Assembly: GCF_031457275.1 (NCBI RefSeq)
Contig: NZ_JAVDWH010000001.1
Coordinates: 992,001 to 1,056,000, forward strand
Origin: Aeromicrobium panaciterrae
GTDB lineage: Bacteria; Actinomycetota; Actinomycetes; Propionibacteriales; Nocardioidaceae
Length of the DNA: 64,000 nt
Direction: 5' to 3'
Position 1 is the first letter of the stretch; each line of letters starts with the position of its first letter. The position numbers were made by a program, and so were the translations under genes. A model generated the notes under the pieces. It was given only the letters and a program-made list of their open reading frames with translations. It did not search any database and had not been told where the DNA came from. This document shows, in pieces, positions 50,637 through 60,686 of this stretch.

Positions 50637-50804
50637 ATGAACCTTGATCCGGCTCTCCTCGAGATCCTCGTCTGCCCCCAATGCCGCGCGACCCTGTTCG
50701 TCGACGAAGAGGCAAGCGAGCTCGTGTGCAACGCCTGCTCGCTCGCATATCCCGTGCGTCGCGACATCCCGGTGATGCTGGTTGACGAGGCTCGGGCCCT
50801 TTAG
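50637..50804 (+). CDS. Trm112 family zinc-ribbon protein
   Basis: 55-residue protein of the Trm112/UPF0434 family. Zinc-binding cysteines come as CPQC (about 13-16) and CNAC (about 31-34), with the [17 protein letters not shown] ending of the family. In eukaryotes and some bacteria Trm112 proteins activate methyltransferases; the bacterial partner is mostly unknown. ATG at 50637, preceded by AAGGTGGAG and by TAAGGT at 50624-50629. It directly abuts the CDF transporter gene, whose GTG begins at the next base. Confidence 0.88.
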   Translation: MNLDPALLEILVCPQCRATLFVDEEASELVCNACSLAYPVRRDIPVMLVDEARAL

Positions 50805-51788
50805 GTGTCCGCTGAGGGCGGCACCAAGGCCGTTGTCGCGGCACTGCTCGCCAACACCGGCATCGCGGTCACGAAGTTCATCGCATTCCTGCTGACTGGC
50901 TTCTCATCGATGCTCGCTGAGTCGATCCACTCGGTGGCCGACGCCAGCAACCAGGGTCTGCTGTTGTTGGGCGGCAAGCGATCCAAGCGCGAGGCCACCG
51001 AGGAACACCCCTTCGGCTATGGCCGTGAGCGCTACGTCTACGCGTTCGTCGTGGCGATCGTGTTGTTCAGCATTGGTGGCCTGTACGCGATCTACGAGGC
51101 GTATCACAAGTGGCACGAGATCCACGATGGCCATGGCGGTGACGTCTTCGACAGCAAGTGGCGCTTCGTCCCATTGATCGTTCTCGGCATTGCGATCGTG
51201 CTCGAATCACTCTCGTTCCGCACGGCGATCCGCGAGAGCAACAAGGTGCGCGGCGAGCAGAGCTGGTGGTCCTTCATCCGCAAGGCCAAGGCGCCTGAAC
51301 TGCCGGTGATCCTGTTGGAAGACTTCGCTGCCCTCCTCGGCCTCGTCGTCGCGTTTGCCGCCGTGTCCCTGACGCTCATCACCGAGAACGGCTACTTCGA
51401 CGTTGCCGGTACCGCCACGATCGGCGTACTGCTGGTCGTCGTCGCGATCACCTTGGCTATCGAGGTCAAGAGTCTGCTGGTGGGCGAATCCGCGACCAAG
51501 GAGTCAAACGCCAACATCCGTGGCGCGATCGAATCGACTCCCGGCGTCACGCAGATCATCCACCTGAAGACGCTGCACATCGCGCCCGAAGAGCTTCTGG
51601 TCGCCGTCAAGATCGGCGTCTCGGAGAAGTCGACCGGCGCCCAGATCGCCGAGGCCATCAATGCGGCCGAGCGCAACGTACGCGCTGCCGAACCGATGGC
51701 GTCGCAGGTCTTCATCGAGCCAGACATCTTCAAAGCCGACTACGTACCCGAGGAACGCCCAGATCTTCCTGCGGCTCCGTCACACTGA
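50805..51788 (+). CDS. cation diffusion facilitator family transporter
   Basis: 327-residue CDF-family metal/proton antiporter. Six membrane helices occur between about residues 10 and 215. The metal site lies in helix 2, FSSMLAESIHSVADASNQGLL (about 30-50), and helix 5, VILLEDFAALLGLVVAF. The E-x3-H... D pattern departs from the usual HxxxD and DxxxD, which often marks altered metal choice (iron or manganese). The C-terminal cytoplasmic domain (about 225-327) has a ferredoxin-like pattern. GTG start immediately after the Trm112 stop codon. Confidence 0.88.
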   Translation: MSAEGGTKAVVAALLANTGIAVTKFIAFLLTGFSSMLAESIHSVADASNQGLLLLGGKRSKREATEEHPFGYGRERYVYAFVVAIVLFSIGGLYAIYEAYHKWHEIHDGHGGDVFDSKWRFVPLIVLGIAIVLESLSFRTAIRESNKVRGEQSWWSFIRKAKAPELPVILLEDFAALLGLVVAFAAVSLTLITENGYFDVAGTATIGVLLVVVAITLAIEVKSLLVGESATKESNANIRGAIESTPGVTQIIHLKTLHIAPEELLVAVKIGVSEKSTGAQIAEAINAAERNVRAAEPMASQVFIEPDIFKADYVPEERPDLPAAPSH

Positions 51789-51823
51789 GGGCGGCCGATT
51801 CGGTGACCATGGGGGGCCGCCGG

Positions 51824-51829
51824 TACGCT
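51824..51829 (+). promoter_or_regulatory. -10 element of ahcY
   Basis: TACGCT ends exactly 6 bp before the ATG at 51836. There is too little space upstream for a known SAH or SAM riboswitch. Confidence 0.45.
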
Positions 51830-51835
51830 TAGCGC

Positions 51836-53263
<1,428 letters not shown>

Positions 53264-53283
53264 GCCTGTAGCATCGCCGCCTC

Positions 53284-53979
53284 ATGAACTATCGCCGCAC
53301 GAAGCGGGACCGAGTGCTCGTCGTAGATGACGACGCCTCGCTCGCCGAGATGCTCACGATCGTCCTTGAGGGCGAAGGACTCACCACGGGTGTGTGTCGC
53401 TCCGGCGACCGCGTGATGGCTGTGTTCGCACAGTTCAAGCCCGACGTGGTCCTGCTCGATCTGATGCTCCCGGGTCTCGATGGCATGAGCGTGTGCCGAC
53501 AGATCCGGGAGAAGTCAGCCGTCCCGATCATCATGCTGACGGCCAAGGCCGACACCCCAGATGTCGTGGCGGGTCTCGAGGCCGGTGCTGACGACTACAT
53601 CACCAAGCCGTTCAAGAACACCGAGCTGGTCGCCCGCGTACGGGCGCGACTGCGTCGTTCCGACACCCTGGTCGAGCCACTCGAGTTCGGAGAGATCGTG
53701 CTCGACCCGGCTGGCCACACCGTGACCCGCAAGGGTCAGCCGCTTGAGCTGACTCCGCTCGAGTTCGACCTGTTGGCCTGCCTGCTGAGTGACCCGTCCC
53801 AGGTGTTCACCCGTGAGGTCCTGCTGCAGAAGGTCTGGGGCTATCACCACCCGGGCGACACCAAGCTGGTCAACGTCCACATGACGCGTCTGCGCTCCAA
53901 GATCGAGGACGACGCTGAGAACCCCGAGATCATTCGCACGGTTCGTGGTGTTGGCTACCAGGCGATAACACCCTCCTGA
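53284..53979 (+). CDS. mtrA: response regulator MtrA
   Basis: 231-residue OmpR/PhoB-type response regulator that controls division, wall remodelling and development genes in actinobacteria. Receiver domain: DDD at 15-17, phospho-acceptor D59 in VVLLDLMLPG, Lys in TKPFKNTE (about 108). The winged-helix DNA-binding domain (about 135-228) contains LTPLEFDLLACLLSDPSQVF and KLVNVHMTRLRSKIED. ATG at 53284; TAGCAT at 53269-53274 may be the -10. The stop overlaps the mtrB start (TGATG), and the order mtrA-mtrB-lpqB is the conserved actinobacterial one. In M. tuberculosis tmk lies between ahcY and mtrA; it is absent here. Confidence 0.96.
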   Translation: MNYRRTKRDRVLVVDDDASLAEMLTIVLEGEGLTTGVCRSGDRVMAVFAQFKPDVVLLDLMLPGLDGMSVCRQIREKSAVPIIMLTAKADTPDVVAGLEAGADDYITKPFKNTELVARVRARLRRSDTLVEPLEFGEIVLDPAGHTVTRKGQPLELTPLEFDLLACLLSDPSQVFTREVLLQKVWGYHHPGDTKLVNVHMTRLRSKIEDDAENPEIIRTVRGVGYQAITPS

Positions 53980-55508
53980 TGCGCGGCCTCGCCGGCATCT
54001 GGCGCCGTTCGATCCAGGCACGAGTCGTCACCAGCACAATCCTGCTGAGTGCGCTGGTCATCAGCCTCACCGGTTGGGCGCTGCTGCGTGACGTGGCGAG
54101 CGGTCTCGCGGAGAGCCGCCGTACAGCGGCGATCTCCGAAGCGCGCTCGGGATTTGAAGCCGCACAGGCTCGCCTCGATGCGGCCGTGGAGACCGAGCCC
54201 GGTACCCAGTCCCAGAGCCTCACCCAGATGGTGGACTCGCTCACCAGTGCACGTGGAGCACGGCGAACCTACGAGCTCGTGTTGCAAGGACCGTTGGCCA
54301 CTGCAGGTGGACAGGTCCCCGTACGTTCCTCGGCCGCGATCCTGCCGGATGCATTGCCCAGGGACCTCGCCAACACCGTCAAGAGCAAGGCCGGCACCTA
54401 TTGGCGTTACTCCAAGCTCGGACTGCTCGGCGGCAAGGATCGCGAGGCGTCTGTGGTCGTCGGCAGTCAGCTGCGCGCTCCCGGCACGGGGGACACGTAC
54501 GCGCTGTTTTATCTGTTCTCCATGGCTGATCAGCAGTCCACGCTCGACCTCGTACGTCGCGCACTCCTGCTTGGCGGCCTGGCGATGGTCTTGATGGTGG
54601 GCGGCGTCGCCTGGCTTGTCTCGCGGCAGGTGCTCGATCCGATCCGCATGGCGCGACGTATTGCTGAGCGCTACGCCAGCGGCAATCTCGAGCAGCGCAT
54701 GCACGTGAGCGGCGAGGATGACATCGCCCGTCTGAGCACGTCGTTCAACCAGATGGCGGCCAGTCTTCAGAGCCAGATTCGGCGACTCGAAAACCTCTCG
54801 CGACTCCAGCAACGGTTCGTGTCTGATGTGTCGCACGAGCTGCGCACGCCTCTCACCACGGTTCAGATGGCCAGTGAGGTCTTGTACGACTCTCGCAAGC
54901 GCTTCGATCCTCAGACCGCACGATCCGCCGAGCTGCTCAAGGGCGAGCTCGACCGCTTCGAGTCTTTGCTGTCAGACCTGCTCGACCTCAGTCGTTTTGA
55001 CGCCGGGGCGGCCAAGCTCGCGCTGGACACGATCGACCTCACTCAAGTGGCCCGTGACGCGTCAAAGGACCCGACGATCAAGCGCAAGGGCATCAAGGTC
55101 AAGGTCATCGGCGCCGACGAGCCCGCCGTGGTTGAGGCCGACATCCGACGTATCGATCGCATCGTCCGCAACCTCATGACGAACGCCGCGAAGTACAGCG
55201 GATCGGACCGCCTCGAGATCGAGATCGCCCAGAACGACGACTGTGTCTCGCTGGCCGTACGCGACTTCGGAGTCGGGCTGAGCGGCGATGAGACCAATCG
55301 GGTATTCGACCGGTTCTGGCGCGCGGACCCTGCCCGTACGCAGGGTGGCACTGGCCTCGGTCTGCCGATCTCTCGCGAGGACGCGCAGCTGCACGGTGGA
55401 TCGCTGGTGGCGTGGGGCGAACCGGGCGAGGGAAGCGAGTTCATCCTGACGATCCCGAAGCCCGACGGATCGGCGGCGACTCCAGCACTGACATCGGTGT
55501 ACGCATGA
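53979..55508 (+). CDS. mtrB: sensor histidine kinase MtrB
   Basis: 509-residue membrane kinase that phosphorylates MtrA. Two helices (about 18-38 and 196-216) enclose an extracytoplasmic sensor domain of about 160 residues. A HAMP linker follows (about 217-268), then the H box FVSDVSHELRTPLTTVQMA with the phospho-histidine H286. The N box (about 405-415; MTNAAKYSGS), G1 region DFGVGL and G2 GGTGLGLPIS lie further on. ATG overlaps the mtrA stop. The following lpqB start overlaps its stop (ATGA), giving a tightly coupled three-gene unit. Confidence 0.96.
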   Translation: MRGLAGIWRRSIQARVVTSTILLSALVISLTGWALLRDVASGLAESRRTAAISEARSGFEAAQARLDAAVETEPGTQSQSLTQMVDSLTSARGARRTYELVLQGPLATAGGQVPVRSSAAILPDALPRDLANTVKSKAGTYWRYSKLGLLGGKDREASVVVGSQLRAPGTGDTYALFYLFSMADQQSTLDLVRRALLLGGLAMVLMVGGVAWLVSRQVLDPIRMARRIAERYASGNLEQRMHVSGEDDIARLSTSFNQMAASLQSQIRRLENLSRLQQRFVSDVSHELRTPLTTVQMASEVLYDSRKRFDPQTARSAELLKGELDRFESLLSDLLDLSRFDAGAAKLALDTIDLTQVARDASKDPTIKRKGIKVKVIGADEPAVVEADIRRIDRIVRNLMTNAAKYSGSDRLEIEIAQNDDCVSLAVRDFGVGLSGDETNRVFDRFWRADPARTQGGTGLGLPISREDAQLHGGSLVAWGEPGEGSEFILTIPKPDGSAATPALTSVYA

Positions 55509-57223
55509 GAAGACGGCTGCTGGTCGCCGTGGTTGGCGTACTTCTAGTGGGAGGCTGCGGCAGTATTCCGACCTCCGGGCCTGTCACTCGCGTTGCTGAT
55601 GACAAGGGCTTCGGCGAGAGCACCGTGCGCTATGCCCCGGCTCTTCCTGTGCCTGGAGCGTCACCGCAGGAGATCGTGCTGGGCTACCTCGACGCGATGC
55701 TCGCGTTCCCGGTGTCGACCGGCACAGCGTCCGCGTTCCTCACCCCGTCGGCGGCGAAGGGCTGGCGCCCGCTCGATGGCGTACGGGTCTACTCCCGCCC
55801 GAAGGTCTCGGCTCCAGTTGCCGATCGCTCCACGGACGTTGACGGCGACGATGCAGGCGACCGGGTCGTCGTACGTATGTCGTCCTCGCAGATCGCGCGA
55901 CTCGATCAGCAGGGCCGCTACACCCGCATGAGGGGCGACTCCGATCTCACATACGGACTGCAGCAGGTTGACGGCGAGTGGCGTATCGCGACCCCGCAGG
56001 CCGGGCTGCTGGTCAGCAGCAAGTACTTCAACGACTACTTCCGTCCGTTCAACATCTTCATGTTCGACAACCCAGGGCGACGCCTGATCCCGGTCCCGGT
56101 CTACTTGGCGGTCGGCGATCAGTTGGCAACGTCCCTGGTGGCGAGCTTGGCTCGGGGCCCGGCCGTCGATGACGACGTGACACGGACGTACGTGCCGAAG
56201 CTCGAGTCGCTGCGCACGTCGGTGCCAATCTCCGACGGGGTGGCCGATGTCGAGTTCGATGAGGAGTTTCGAACCGAGAGTGAGTCGACGCAGGACCACT
56301 TGTCCGCACAGATCATCTGGACGCTGCGCCAGGTGCCAGAGATCGAAGGCGTACGACTCTCCGGCGGCGCGACCGTCCTCACCCGCAACGGACTTCCGGT
56401 GCAGCCGATTGACTCGTGGGGCGCGTTCGGCCCGAGCACCTCTGGCACGCATGTGTACGGGATCAGCGATGACAAAGTTGTGCAGATTGACGAGGATCGT
56501 ATTGCTCCGCTGACAGGTGACTGGGGCAAGGATGCGCGAGGTGCTGTTCGGGTCGCCGTGAGCGACTCGGGTGTGGCGGGAGTTCTGCAGGGTCGCTCGC
56601 AGGTGCGAGTCACCAACCGGGCCGGCTCTGCACCGCGTGTCTACGGCGGCAGTCAGTTCGTGACTCCTCGCTGGGACCGCGACGGAGTCCTCTGGCTCGT
56701 CGATCGTGTTGGAGGGTCCACTCGCGTGCGACTGGTGCGCGACGACGTCATCACGGCTCTGCCGATCGGGTCGCTTGCCGGACTCAACGTCACGACCTTC
56801 TCGTTGTCACCGGGTGGTTCTCGGTATGCCGTCACGGCTGACGGTGGTGTGTACGTCGGCATGATCCAGCGCAGCGACGACAACCAGATCTTGCGACTCA
56901 CCGACCCGCAACCCCTCGCGGTCGACGCGGCCACGCCGACCTCCGCCGTATGGGCGTCGGACACGCAGTTGGCCTATCTCTCCGGCAGCAAGATCAGCCG
57001 ACAGGTTCACTACATCCGTATCGACAGCTCGGCGGGGGACAGCGATGTTGGCGGCGGCGCGCTATTGCCCGACGTCGGAGCCGATGTACTCGCCCTCGGC
57101 GCCGGCGATCCACAGACGCGGTACGCCACCGACACGAAGGACCGTGTCTGGTACCTGCCTCCCGACGGGACGTGGCACGTGGTCAAGTCGGCAGAGGTCA
57201 CAGGTCTGACGTACGGACGCTGA
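55505..57223 (+). CDS. lpqB: lipoprotein LpqB
   Basis: 572-residue lipoprotein that modulates MtrB. The signal sequence RRRLLVAVVGVLLVGGC ends in a lipobox with C18. The region to about 200 is the LpqB N-terminal domain, followed by a GerMN-type domain around FIFMFDNP-like and VYLAVGDQLATSLVASLARG (about 190-310). The C-terminal part (about 320-570) is a beta-propeller-like domain with repeated WDRDGVLWLVDRVGG-type blades. Start at ATG 55505 overlapping the mtrB stop; a longer reading to 55412 lies inside mtrB and lacks a signal peptide. Confidence 0.94.
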   Translation: MRRRLLVAVVGVLLVGGCGSIPTSGPVTRVADDKGFGESTVRYAPALPVPGASPQEIVLGYLDAMLAFPVSTGTASAFLTPSAAKGWRPLDGVRVYSRPKVSAPVADRSTDVDGDDAGDRVVVRMSSSQIARLDQQGRYTRMRGDSDLTYGLQQVDGEWRIATPQAGLLVSSKYFNDYFRPFNIFMFDNPGRRLIPVPVYLAVGDQLATSLVASLARGPAVDDDVTRTYVPKLESLRTSVPISDGVADVEFDEEFRTESESTQDHLSAQIIWTLRQVPEIEGVRLSGGATVLTRNGLPVQPIDSWGAFGPSTSGTHVYGISDDKVVQIDEDRIAPLTGDWGKDARGAVRVAVSDSGVAGVLQGRSQVRVTNRAGSAPRVYGGSQFVTPRWDRDGVLWLVDRVGGSTRVRLVRDDVITALPIGSLAGLNVTTFSLSPGGSRYAVTADGGVYVGMIQRSDDNQILRLTDPQPLAVDAATPTSAVWASDTQLAYLSGSKISRQVHYIRIDSSAGDSDVGGGALLPDVGADVLALGAGDPQTRYATDTKDRVWYLPPDGTWHVVKSAEVTGLTYGR

Positions 57224-57283
57224 GCGTCCACAGCGCACGAACTCCTGGCGTGGCGCTCGACCCGGGCCGACGATGATCGATCG

Positions 57284-57979
57284 ATGGGCAAGCTGGCGGT
57301 GTCGGCCGCCGACCTGATCCTGGGCGCACGTTGTCCGGGCTGCGAATGTCCTGCGCTGGGACTGTGTCGCTCGTGTGGGGCGTCGATACGTCCCGATCCG
57401 CGCGTGGCCTGGCCAACGCCGACACCGCCGGCGCTTCGAGGGCCGGACGTCACTCCGATCGCGGCAGGCACCAATGAGGGGGTGTTGCGAGTCGCACTCA
57501 TCGCCTGGAAGGAGCAGGGCAGGTTCGGTCTGACCACGCCGTTGGCTCATCTGCTGGCCGCTTCCGTCGTCGATCTGTCATCCGACTGTGGCCCGATTGT
57601 GCTGGTTCCCGTGCCAACATCACGACGGAGCAAGCGTTCGCGTGGCACGGATGTCGTCGATGAACTCGCCCGCGAGAGTGTGCGATTGCTGAGGGGCATC
57701 GGTGTCGATGTCAAGGTCGAGCAGGCACTTACGTACGCGAGGGCGACGGTCGACCAATCGGGTCTCGACTCATCCGCTCGCGCAGCCAACCTGCGCGGCG
57801 CGTTCCGCCTCCGCCGGGGGACGCTCCGGACTCCGTCCCAGGTCGTCGTGATCGACGACATCCTCACCACAGGGGCGACGGTCGGCGAGGCCGTACGCGT
57901 GCTGACGGCGGCAGATCGACGGCCGATCGGAGTCGCAGTCGTAGCCGCGACGCCTCTCAGATCTGATGATCACCAATGA
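57284..57979 (+). CDS. ComF family phosphoribosyltransferase-like protein
   Basis: 231-residue ComF-type protein. The N-terminal zinc-ribbon-like part has cysteines in GARCPGCECPALGLCRSCGA (about 15-34). The phosphoribosyltransferase domain ends with the PRPP loop VVIDDILTTGATVGEA (about 187-202). Competence is known for ComF in some bacteria, but a DNA-uptake role here is not implied. ATG at 57284 with GATGAT at -12 to -7. It lies downstream of lpqB, as in mycobacteria (Rv3242c). Confidence 0.88.
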   Translation: MGKLAVSAADLILGARCPGCECPALGLCRSCGASIRPDPRVAWPTPTPPALRGPDVTPIAAGTNEGVLRVALIAWKEQGRFGLTTPLAHLLAASVVDLSSDCGPIVLVPVPTSRRSKRSRGTDVVDELARESVRLLRGIGVDVKVEQALTYARATVDQSGLDSSARAANLRGAFRLRRGTLRTPSQVVVIDDILTTGATVGEAVRVLTAADRRPIGVAVVAATPLRSDDHQ

Positions 57980-58003
57980 GTTTGGTCGAACCTATAGAGA
58001 TAT

Positions 58004-58031
58004 TTGCAACGCAGGTCTACCGTCGCAATAT
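58004..58031 (+). promoter_or_regulatory. possible promoter of hpf
   Basis: TTGCAA (58004-58009) and CAATAT (58026-58031) are 16 bp apart, upstream of AAGGAG and the ATG at 58069. A start near 58038 would give a leader of about 30 nt. The spacing is slightly short. Confidence 0.35.
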
Positions 58032-58068
58032 GGCATGAGCCGAGCATCACTCGAGGCAAGGAGCTCCC

Positions 58069-58695
58069 ATGGAAATTGTCGTCAACGGTCGCAACAGCGA
58101 GATCTCCGAACGATTCAGGGAGCACGTCGAGGAGAAACTCCTCCGCATCGGAAAGTACGACACCCGCCAGAAAATTCATCGCGTCGAGGTCGAAGTGACG
58201 CATGAAAAGAACCCGCGCCAGCACGACACCGCCGCCCGCGTCGAGATGACCCTCCGATCGCGAGGACCGGCCGTTCGCGCCGAAGCCGCGTCCACCGACC
58301 AGCACTCCGCGCTTGACGCCGCGATCGACAAACTTGAGTCGCGACTGCGTCGCGCAGTAGACCGTTCCCGCATCCATCACGGACAGCGTGGCCCCACGTC
58401 ACTGGGCGCCGCGACGGCACAGCTGCCTCTCGAGGATCTGGTCACCGACGTCCCCGACGACGCTCCGCCGATCAACAAAGCCGGACCGATCGACGTCGAA
58501 GGCGACTGCCCACTTGTCGTGCGCGAAAAGACGCACGAAGCGACGCCGATGACGCTCGAACAGGCGATGTACGAGATGGAGCTCGTGGGCCACGACTTCT
58601 ATCTGTTCCTCGAAAAGGACTCGATGCGACCCAGCGTCGTTTACCTGCGCAGGGCGTACGACTACGGCGTGATTCATTTGGACGTCACCACGTAG
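58069..58695 (+). CDS. hpf: ribosome hibernation-promoting factor, long form
   Basis: 208-residue long HPF that dimerises 70S ribosomes in stationary phase. The N-terminal RaiA-like domain (about 1-100) opens with EIVVNGRNSEISERFREHVE and contains the lysine/arginine-rich helix FESRLRRAVDRSR-type segment. A linker of about 50 residues leads to the C-terminal dimerisation domain (about 150-205; VREKTHEATPMTLEQAMYEM, GHDFYLFLEKDSMRPSVVYL). ATG at 58069 with AAGGAG at 58057-58062, one of the conventional leaders in this window. Transcribed in the same direction as mtrAB-lpqB. Confidence 0.94.
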   Translation: MEIVVNGRNSEISERFREHVEEKLLRIGKYDTRQKIHRVEVEVTHEKNPRQHDTAARVEMTLRSRGPAVRAEAASTDQHSALDAAIDKLESRLRRAVDRSRIHHGQRGPTSLGAATAQLPLEDLVTDVPDDAPPINKAGPIDVEGDCPLVVREKTHEATPMTLEQAMYEMELVGHDFYLFLEKDSMRPSVVYLRRAYDYGVIHLDVTT

Positions 58696-58739
58696 GCACG
58701 GCCTAATGCGCTGACCGTCATTCGTGGCATGATCGGAAT

Positions 58740-59405
58740 GTGACTATTCGGGGCGACAACAGCATCCGCGTGTTGCTGGTCGACGACCAGGAGCTCTTCC
58801 GTCGCGGCGTCAAGATGGTTCTTGGTGCAGACGAGACGCTGGAGCTTGCCGAAGTCGACGACGGTGACAAAGCGCTCGAGCTGGTCGCAGAAAATCCCTT
58901 CGACGTTGTCCTGCTCGACGTGCGCATGCCCGGCCGCAGTGGTGTCGAGGTGTGCGCCGCGATCAAGGAGATCTCGCCGACCACCGGCATCATCATGCTG
59001 ACGGCCAGCGACGACGAGTCGGACCTGTACGAATCGATCCGCAGTGGTGCGTCGGGCTACCTCCTCAAGGACGGTTCCACGTACGAGCAGGTCGCCGAAG
59101 CCGTACGCCTGGTGGCCTCCGGCCAGTCACTGATCAGCCCGAGCATGGCGACCAAGCTGCTCGATGAGTTCGTGCACATGTCCAAGAGCCCGACGCCAGC
59201 CACCAACCTCACTCCGCGTGAGCTGGGCGTGCTGCGCCACGTGGCCCGCGGACTGAGCAACCGCGAGATCGCCGAAGAGCTGTTCATCAGCGAGAACACG
59301 GTCAAGAACCACATTCGCAACATCCTCGAGAAGCTCCAGATGAAGTCGCGCATGGAAGCAGCGATGTTCGCGGTGCGCAGCAAGCTCGTTGACGACGTCC
59401 TCTAA
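58740..59405 (+). CDS. orphan NarL/LuxR-type response regulator
   Basis: 221-residue regulator. The receiver has DDQ at 15-17, phospho-acceptor D60 in VVLLDVRMPG, T in LTASDDE and Lys in LLKDGSTYE. The C-terminal LuxR-type HTH (about 157-215) reads TPRELGVLRHVARGLSNREI and ENTVKNHIRNILEKLQ. No histidine kinase gene is next to it; the same arrangement is seen between hpf and secA in streptomycetes, so the gene is a conserved orphan. GTG start at 58740 with CATGAT at -12 to -7. The AlkZ-like gene follows after 30 bp. Confidence 0.9.
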   Translation: MTIRGDNSIRVLLVDDQELFRRGVKMVLGADETLELAEVDDGDKALELVAENPFDVVLLDVRMPGRSGVEVCAAIKEISPTTGIIMLTASDDESDLYESIRSGASGYLLKDGSTYEQVAEAVRLVASGQSLISPSMATKLLDEFVHMSKSPTPATNLTPRELGVLRHVARGLSNREIAEELFISENTVKNHIRNILEKLQMKSRMEAAMFAVRSKLVDDVL

Positions 59406-59435
59406 ATGTCAGATCAATAGACGACGATCAGGTCC

Positions 59436-60638
59436 ATGAGTCTGACGCCAATGCAGGCGCGTCGCATTGCGCTGGCAGCACAGGGATTCACTCGACCTCG
59501 TCCAGACGCGGTTGCTGCTCGGCATGTGCAGAAGGTCATCGATCGTCTGGGCTTCTTCCAGATCGACTCGGTCAACGTCCTCCAGCGCGCCCACTACATG
59601 CCGCTGTTCTCGCGGCTCGGCGCGTACGACACCGAACTCCTACACCGCGCTGCCGGGCGCAAGCCGCGCCGGCTGTTCGAGTACTGGGCCCATGAGGCCG
59701 CTCTGGTCGACGTCAACCTGTGGCAGGCGTTCCAGTTCCGGATGGAGTCCGGCGCCCGTATGTGGGGTGGCATCAAGCGCGTGTACGACGAGAAGCCTGA
59801 GTTCGTCGAGTGGGTACTCGACGAAGTGCGCGCCAACGGCCCGCTGACGGCTCGCGAGGTCGAGCACGACGTACCGCGTGAGAAGGACAACTGGGGCTGG
59901 AACTGGTCCGAGGTCAAGACGTCGCTCGAATACCTCTTCTACAAGGGACAGGTGAGCGCTGCACGCCGCAACTCGGCGTTCGAAAGGGTCTATGACCTGC
60001 CCGAACGCGTGATTCCCCAAGCGCAGCTCGACGCGCCACCACTCACAGCAGCCGCGGCTCACGGGGTCCTTGTCAGTCACGCGGCACGCGCACTCGGTGT
60101 TGGGACAGCGCAGTGCCTGCGCGACTACTTCCGTATGGATCCCGCCCAGACCAAGGCTGCGATTGATGAGTTGGTTTCCGGAGGCGAGCTGATCCCGACC
60201 ACGGTCACCGGATGGAAGCGTCCGGCCTATCTGCACCGTGATGCCGTGCAGCCACGGAAGGTGTCGGCGCGGGCGCTGCTCAGCCCCTTCGACCCGCTGG
60301 TGTTCGAGCGCACGCGTACGGAGCAACTGTTTGACTTCCGCTACCGGATCGAGATCTACGTGCCGGCTGAGAAGCGCGTGCACGGCTACTACGTGCTCCC
60401 ATTCCTGCTCGGCGACCGGCTCGTCGCTCGCGTCGACCTCAAGGCTGACCGGCAAGCCGGCACGCTCATCGTTCACGGAGCGTGGGCGGAGGATCATGCG
60501 CCCGAATCAACCGCGACGGAGCTCGCCGCCGAGCTGTCCTTGATGGCAGGTTGGTTGGGACTGGACCGCGTTGCGCCACCGTCCAAGGGGGATCTCGCCG
60601 GGGAACTCTCGGCTGCCCTTGGGCGTCACATAGACTAG
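59436..60638 (+). CDS. AlkZ/YcaQ family DNA glycosylase-like winged-helix protein
   Basis: 400-residue HTH_42 protein. Members such as AlkZ and E. coli YcaQ remove alkylated bases and unhook interstrand crosslinks. The catalytic QxD-type motif appears as FFQIDSVNVLQRAHY (about 36-50), so the glycosylase site is intact. FEYWAHEAALV (about 77-87) and the C-terminal wing region DPLVFERTRTEQLFDFRYR (about 287-305) are family landmarks. GACGAT at 59423-59428 is a possible -10 for the ATG at 59436. Position between hpf and secA is shared with streptomycetes. Confidence 0.87.
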   Translation: MSLTPMQARRIALAAQGFTRPRPDAVAARHVQKVIDRLGFFQIDSVNVLQRAHYMPLFSRLGAYDTELLHRAAGRKPRRLFEYWAHEAALVDVNLWQAFQFRMESGARMWGGIKRVYDEKPEFVEWVLDEVRANGPLTAREVEHDVPREKDNWGWNWSEVKTSLEYLFYKGQVSAARRNSAFERVYDLPERVIPQAQLDAPPLTAAAAHGVLVSHAARALGVGTAQCLRDYFRMDPAQTKAAIDELVSGGELIPTTVTGWKRPAYLHRDAVQPRKVSARALLSPFDPLVFERTRTEQLFDFRYRIEIYVPAEKRVHGYYVLPFLLGDRLVARVDLKADRQAGTLIVHGAWAEDHAPESTATELAAELSLMAGWLGLDRVAPPSKGDLAGELSAALGRHID

Positions 60639-60686
60639 ACAGGCTCAGTCTTCCCGTACGAACCCCGCGTCAAGAGAGTTCATTTC

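Noticed and set aside
51790-51835. SAH or SAM riboswitch upstream of ahcY
   Set aside because: Fewer than 50 bp separate the genes and the -10 box predicts no leader at all.
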